Source: JAMWDF01 sp964645405
GTDB taxonomy: Bacteria; Ratteibacteria; UBA8468; B48-G9; DSTR01
Length of the DNA stretch: 64,000 nt
Assembly: GCA_964645405.1 (NCBI GenBank)
Contig: CAZYCA010000020.1
Span: 25,925 to 89,924, forward strand
Reading direction: 5' to 3'
The notes beneath the pieces are model-generated. The model saw only the letters and a list, made by a program, of their open reading frames with translations, was not told the origin of the DNA and searched no databases. The translations under genes were made by a program, and so were the position numbers. How positions within the stretch are numbered: the first letter of the stretch is position 1; each line of letters starts with the position of its first letter. Below are positions 61,687-64,000 of the stretch, in pieces.

Positions 61687-62492
61687 TGTAGCTGGTAGGT
61701 GAGTAATACTGGTTTGTTATTCCGCAGGACCTCCACAGTAACACTTTTAACATTAGAATTTAGAATCTGCTGGTAGACAGTAAAAGCCCGTGCCAGACTA
61801 TCAATTAAAACACCATTTACCCGGCGGATGATATCGCCACTGCGCAGTCCATACTGATAGGGAAGACTGTTTTCTGGAACGTTGCTTACCCGAAAACCCT
61901 CAATCCTTCCTTCCTGCACATTAGGTGCAACCCCGAAATTTTCTATAAGGTGAGGGTCTTTTCTAATCTCAGTGACAACCCCGTCCACAGAGACCGGTAT
62001 TGGTTCTGCTGCTGCTGGAATTTCCGGTGCTGCTGCAGGAGTATCACTTCCCGGCACGATAGCTTTTATTGCTGTGGTTCCTTCTCTGGCTGGCAGGGTC
62101 ACAGCAACTGATGTAGCCTGCCCTGTTTCCTGTAAAGTCAGAATCACCTGTTTTCCGTCATAATCAAATATAACATTCTTCTCTTCAATGCGCTGGATGG
62201 TGACATTCGGGCAGACAAGTTCCCCGGTGCGGAAGATGCTTTCATAATTTTGACTTTTGAGTTTTAAAATGGCCACTGATTCGCCGGAAGCAGAGTAAAC
62301 AATACCCTTTATTTCTATCAGAGTATCCAGAGATGGCAGAGGTGCAGGTTTAAGAATACTGTAACGGACAGGAGGTTTCGCCGGGGCTGGCTCAGTAAAA
62401 ACATTTCTCTTTAAAATTGATGAGTATTCTGCTGGTTTAGCCCAGGCCATCAAAACTAAACCCGGATAAACAAAAACCAGTATTTTCTTCAT
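61683..62492 (-). CDS. GspC-like type II secretion protein with PDZ domain
   Basis: 269 residues with a hydrophobic N-terminus (ILVFVYPGLVLMAW), a conserved HR-like region (LIEIKGIVYSASGESVAILKLK near 60), a proline/alanine-rich linker near 145-170, and a C-terminal PDZ-like domain (IEGFRVSNVPENSLPYQYGLRSGDIIRRVNGVLI near 192). This is the GspC pattern, linking inner-membrane assembly to the secretin. The N-terminal segment could be a signal peptide rather than an anchor. No other gsp gene is in the window; it is coupled to nrdJ and to the secreted protein gene. Confidence 0.78.
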   Translation of the reverse strand: MKKILVFVYPGLVLMAWAKPAEYSSILKRNVFTEPAPAKPPVRYSILKPAPLPSLDTLIEIKGIVYSASGESVAILKLKSQNYESIFRTGELVCPNVTIQRIEEKNVIFDYDGKQVILTLQETGQATSVAVTLPAREGTTAIKAIVPGSDTPAAAPEIPAAAEPIPVSVDGVVTEIRKDPHLIENFGVAPNVQEGRIEGFRVSNVPENSLPYQYGLRSGDIIRRVNGVLIDSLARAFTVYQQILNSNVKSVTVEVLRNNKPVLLTYQLQ

Positions 62493-63673
62493 TTTAAATC
62501 AACAGAAAGACGTAAAATGAAAATTAAATCAAGAAGATCAATCTTGCCGTCACTGTTAGCATCAGTAACTCTCAGGAGACTTTGCGGATAAGGGTAGCTA
62601 TAGTTAACCTGACCTACCTTTACCGGTAAACAAGCAATAATTCTTAGAAAGTTAATAACATCTGTAACTGTGATGTTGCCATCAAAATTAATATCTCCTT
62701 TTTTTTCTCTCGGGTCAAGTAAAGAGAAGTTGATGCTGGTAACTGACTGCCCGGAGTTTACCACAACAGGATTTCCATATTCTCCAGAAGGTTCCCCGAG
62801 TCCATCAAACAGTCCGTCAGCATTGGTATCAAGGAAAGCCCACGGATAATAAGTTCCAGGACTAACAGGAGAAAACTGGTAAGCACCTGGTCCTGTAAGA
62901 ATTCGGGTGAACACAGGCTGGTCAGAATAGTAACTGGTGGTATAAAGATGAACCAGTATCTCTCCAGTTTGATTTCCCTCATAGGTAACAATTCCGGATA
63001 AAGAACCTGGTTGTATTTGAATGGTGTACGTTCCTGCTGCAGTGCTGCTGGGGTTAAGCCCGGTTTTGTAACCCTTAGCCCTGACAGTGGTGGTGGTACT
63101 TAGAAAAACAGGACCTGTATAAACAGTGGAACTGGTTGTTGGTTCACTTCCGTCAAGAGTGTAGCGAATAGTAGCTTCGGGTGTCTGGCAACTCATGGAG
63201 ACACTGACAGGGCTATAGTAAATTTTAGGTGCAGGTGAAAATACTGGTTGAATTACAGTATTTATCTGTGTGGTTATCTGGTTTCCACCGATAGACTGTT
63301 TCCCTTCAGCTGCGGTAGTCACGGTTCCAGTAAACTGGTAAGTCCCAGTAGCTGAAGACGGTACCCTGACGGTGTAATTGATTACAAAGGAAGGGACTCC
63401 TGTCTGATTATACATAAGCCAGGTGTATGTAGAGCCGATAACCCTGATATAGTCTGGACTACTGCTGGTAATAACCCATCCTTCAGGCAGGATTTCATTG
63501 ATGATCACTCCAGCAGGTGGACTTATCGCATCAGTGCTAACACTGATGTTAACCTGGAGGCTACCTCCGGGAATAAAAGTATCAGGCATAGTTCTTACAG
63601 CAGTAGTGGCGGCCTGAGCACAACAAATGCACCACAGAAAAACTGCCAGGAAAAGGAAAATTTTTCCTTTCAT
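62489..63673 (-). CDS. Secreted protein with chitobiase C-terminal-like domain and dockerin repeats
   Basis: 394 residues with a clear signal peptide (KIFLFLAVFLWCICCAQA), an N-terminal beta domain with DUF11-like pattern (NEILPEGWVITSSSPDYIRV), a CHB_HEX-type domain near 150-215 (ATIRYTLDGSEPTTSSTVYTG), a beta domain with a DTNADGLFDG calcium-like loop near 285, and a C-terminal dockerin type I module with two loops (DINFDGNITVTDVI and DANSDGKIDLLDLI). The protein should be exported, possibly by the type II system suggested by the next gene. No catalytic domain is visible. Confidence 0.82.
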   Translation of the reverse strand: MKGKIFLFLAVFLWCICCAQAATTAVRTMPDTFIPGGSLQVNISVSTDAISPPAGVIINEILPEGWVITSSSPDYIRVIGSTYTWLMYNQTGVPSFVINYTVRVPSSATGTYQFTGTVTTAAEGKQSIGGNQITTQINTVIQPVFSPAPKIYYSPVSVSMSCQTPEATIRYTLDGSEPTTSSTVYTGPVFLSTTTTVRAKGYKTGLNPSSTAAGTYTIQIQPGSLSGIVTYEGNQTGEILVHLYTTSYYSDQPVFTRILTGPGAYQFSPVSPGTYYPWAFLDTNADGLFDGLGEPSGEYGNPVVVNSGQSVTSINFSLLDPREKKGDINFDGNITVTDVINFLRIIACLPVKVGQVNYSYPYPQSLLRVTDANSDGKIDLLDLIFILRLSVDLK

Positions 63674-64000
63674 TTTATCAGGGAAAGAATTTTTAGCACA
63701 TCCCGGATATCAACTTTGTCATCACCATTTGTATCAGCCTGGTTCGGAACTACTGAAGTCATACCAAGGATTATCCGACAACAGGCAACAATGTCCGTAA
63801 TATCTATGCGCTTGTCACCATTGATATCCCCGGAAACAGCAGTGGAAAGTTCTACCCATAGCGGGTCAGCCATTGGTTGCCAGACAGGGTTAACAGAGGC
63901 AATAGCTACATATTCTTTCTGCTGTCTGCTGTCCCAGATGTAAAAAGTAATGGTATCACCGGCACTGGCTCCTTCATCAACATTTTCTGTGGTATCATCA
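63670..64000 (-). CDS. Dockerin-bearing secreted protein, C-terminal end (cut by the window)
   Basis: Leftward frame open from the window edge to the stop at 63670, 109 codons. It holds an end of a beta domain (EGASAGDTITFYIWDSRQQ) and a complete dockerin-like pair of calcium loops: DINGDKRIDITDIV and DTNGDDKVDIRDVL. The internal ATG at 63873 is not a true start. Overlaps the next gene by 4 bases, so the dockerin proteins, gspC-like and nrdJ share a transcript. The N-terminal part lies outside the window. Confidence 0.85.
   Translation of the reverse strand, partial: DDTTENVDEGASAGDTITFYIWDSRQQKEYVAIASVNPVWQPMADPLWVELSTAVSGDINGDKRIDITDIVACCRIILGMTSVVPNQADTNGDDKVDIRDVLKILSLIK

Overview
The window looks like a chromosomal segment of an anaerobic, diderm (Gram-negative type) bacterium that uses the Wood-Ljungdahl pathway, probably from a little-cultivated candidate phylum. 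Reasons: a complete CO dehydrogenase/acetyl-CoA synthase cluster of bacterial type, formate-tetrahydrofolate ligase, a B12-dependent ribonucleotide reductase, an O-antigen/lipid-linked polysaccharide locus, a type II secretion GspC-like protein, and secreted dockerin-like proteins. I cannot assign the phylum from the sequence alone; Omnitrophota-like or a related lineage is only a guess.

Layout. 1-5105 (+): housekeeping run glyS (5' truncated by the window), glyA, dCMP deaminase and a RecJ-like nuclease. 5113-24963 (-): rpmB, then a long leftward polysaccharide locus (O-antigen ligase-TPR, polyprenyl-phosphate sugar transferase, at least five glycosyltransferases, gmd/fcl for GDP-L-fucose, polysaccharide pyruvyl transferase with an FrhB-like partner, a kinase-like/methyltransferase protein, and a Wzx-type flippase whose 5' end seems frameshifted). 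It is interrupted at 9.8-11.7 kb by two divergent HEPN/nucleotidyltransferase modules and a dead nucleotidyltransferase. 25.0-26.4 kb holds more broken nucleotidyltransferase genes. A papain-like protease follows.

27.4-33.1 kb (+): tRNA-Ala(UGC), an unknown protein with an HPr-like C-terminus, and an orphan 23S rRNA gene with its own promoter, boxA, processing stem and terminator but no adjacent 16S or 5S. The 23S gene carries two group I introns, at positions equivalent to E. coli 1917 and 1931, separated by a 14-nt exon; the second encodes a LAGLIDADG endonuclease.

33.1-41.4 kb: CDF metal exporter (-); feoA-feoB-dtxR (+) behind a promoter with a perfect palindrome over the predicted start site; fhs and a rhamnulokinase (-); a dihydroorotate-dehydrogenase-like protein (+). 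41.4-52.0 kb (-): the acetyl-CoA pathway operon cooC - 58-aa small ORF - acsD - ferredoxin - FAD oxidoreductase - cooS - acsB - acsC - acsE - DUF3786 protein. 52.1-58.6 kb (+): a divergent operon with a BioD/DRTGG-like protein, the corrinoid reactivator RACo, a second CooC-type ATPase, an SDR and a FrdA-like flavoprotein. 58.6-64.0 kb (-): an AmmeMemoRadiSam radical SAM enzyme, nrdJ, gspC-like, and two dockerin-bearing secreted proteins (the last cut by the window end).

Together: fhs supplies formyl-THF, AcsE moves the methyl group to AcsCD, CooS makes CO, AcsB builds acetyl-CoA, and CooC proteins and RACo mature and reactivate the metal centres. Several genes have a consensus-like -10 box only 6-11 nt before the ATG and no Shine-Dalgarno, suggesting leaderless or nearly leaderless mRNAs.
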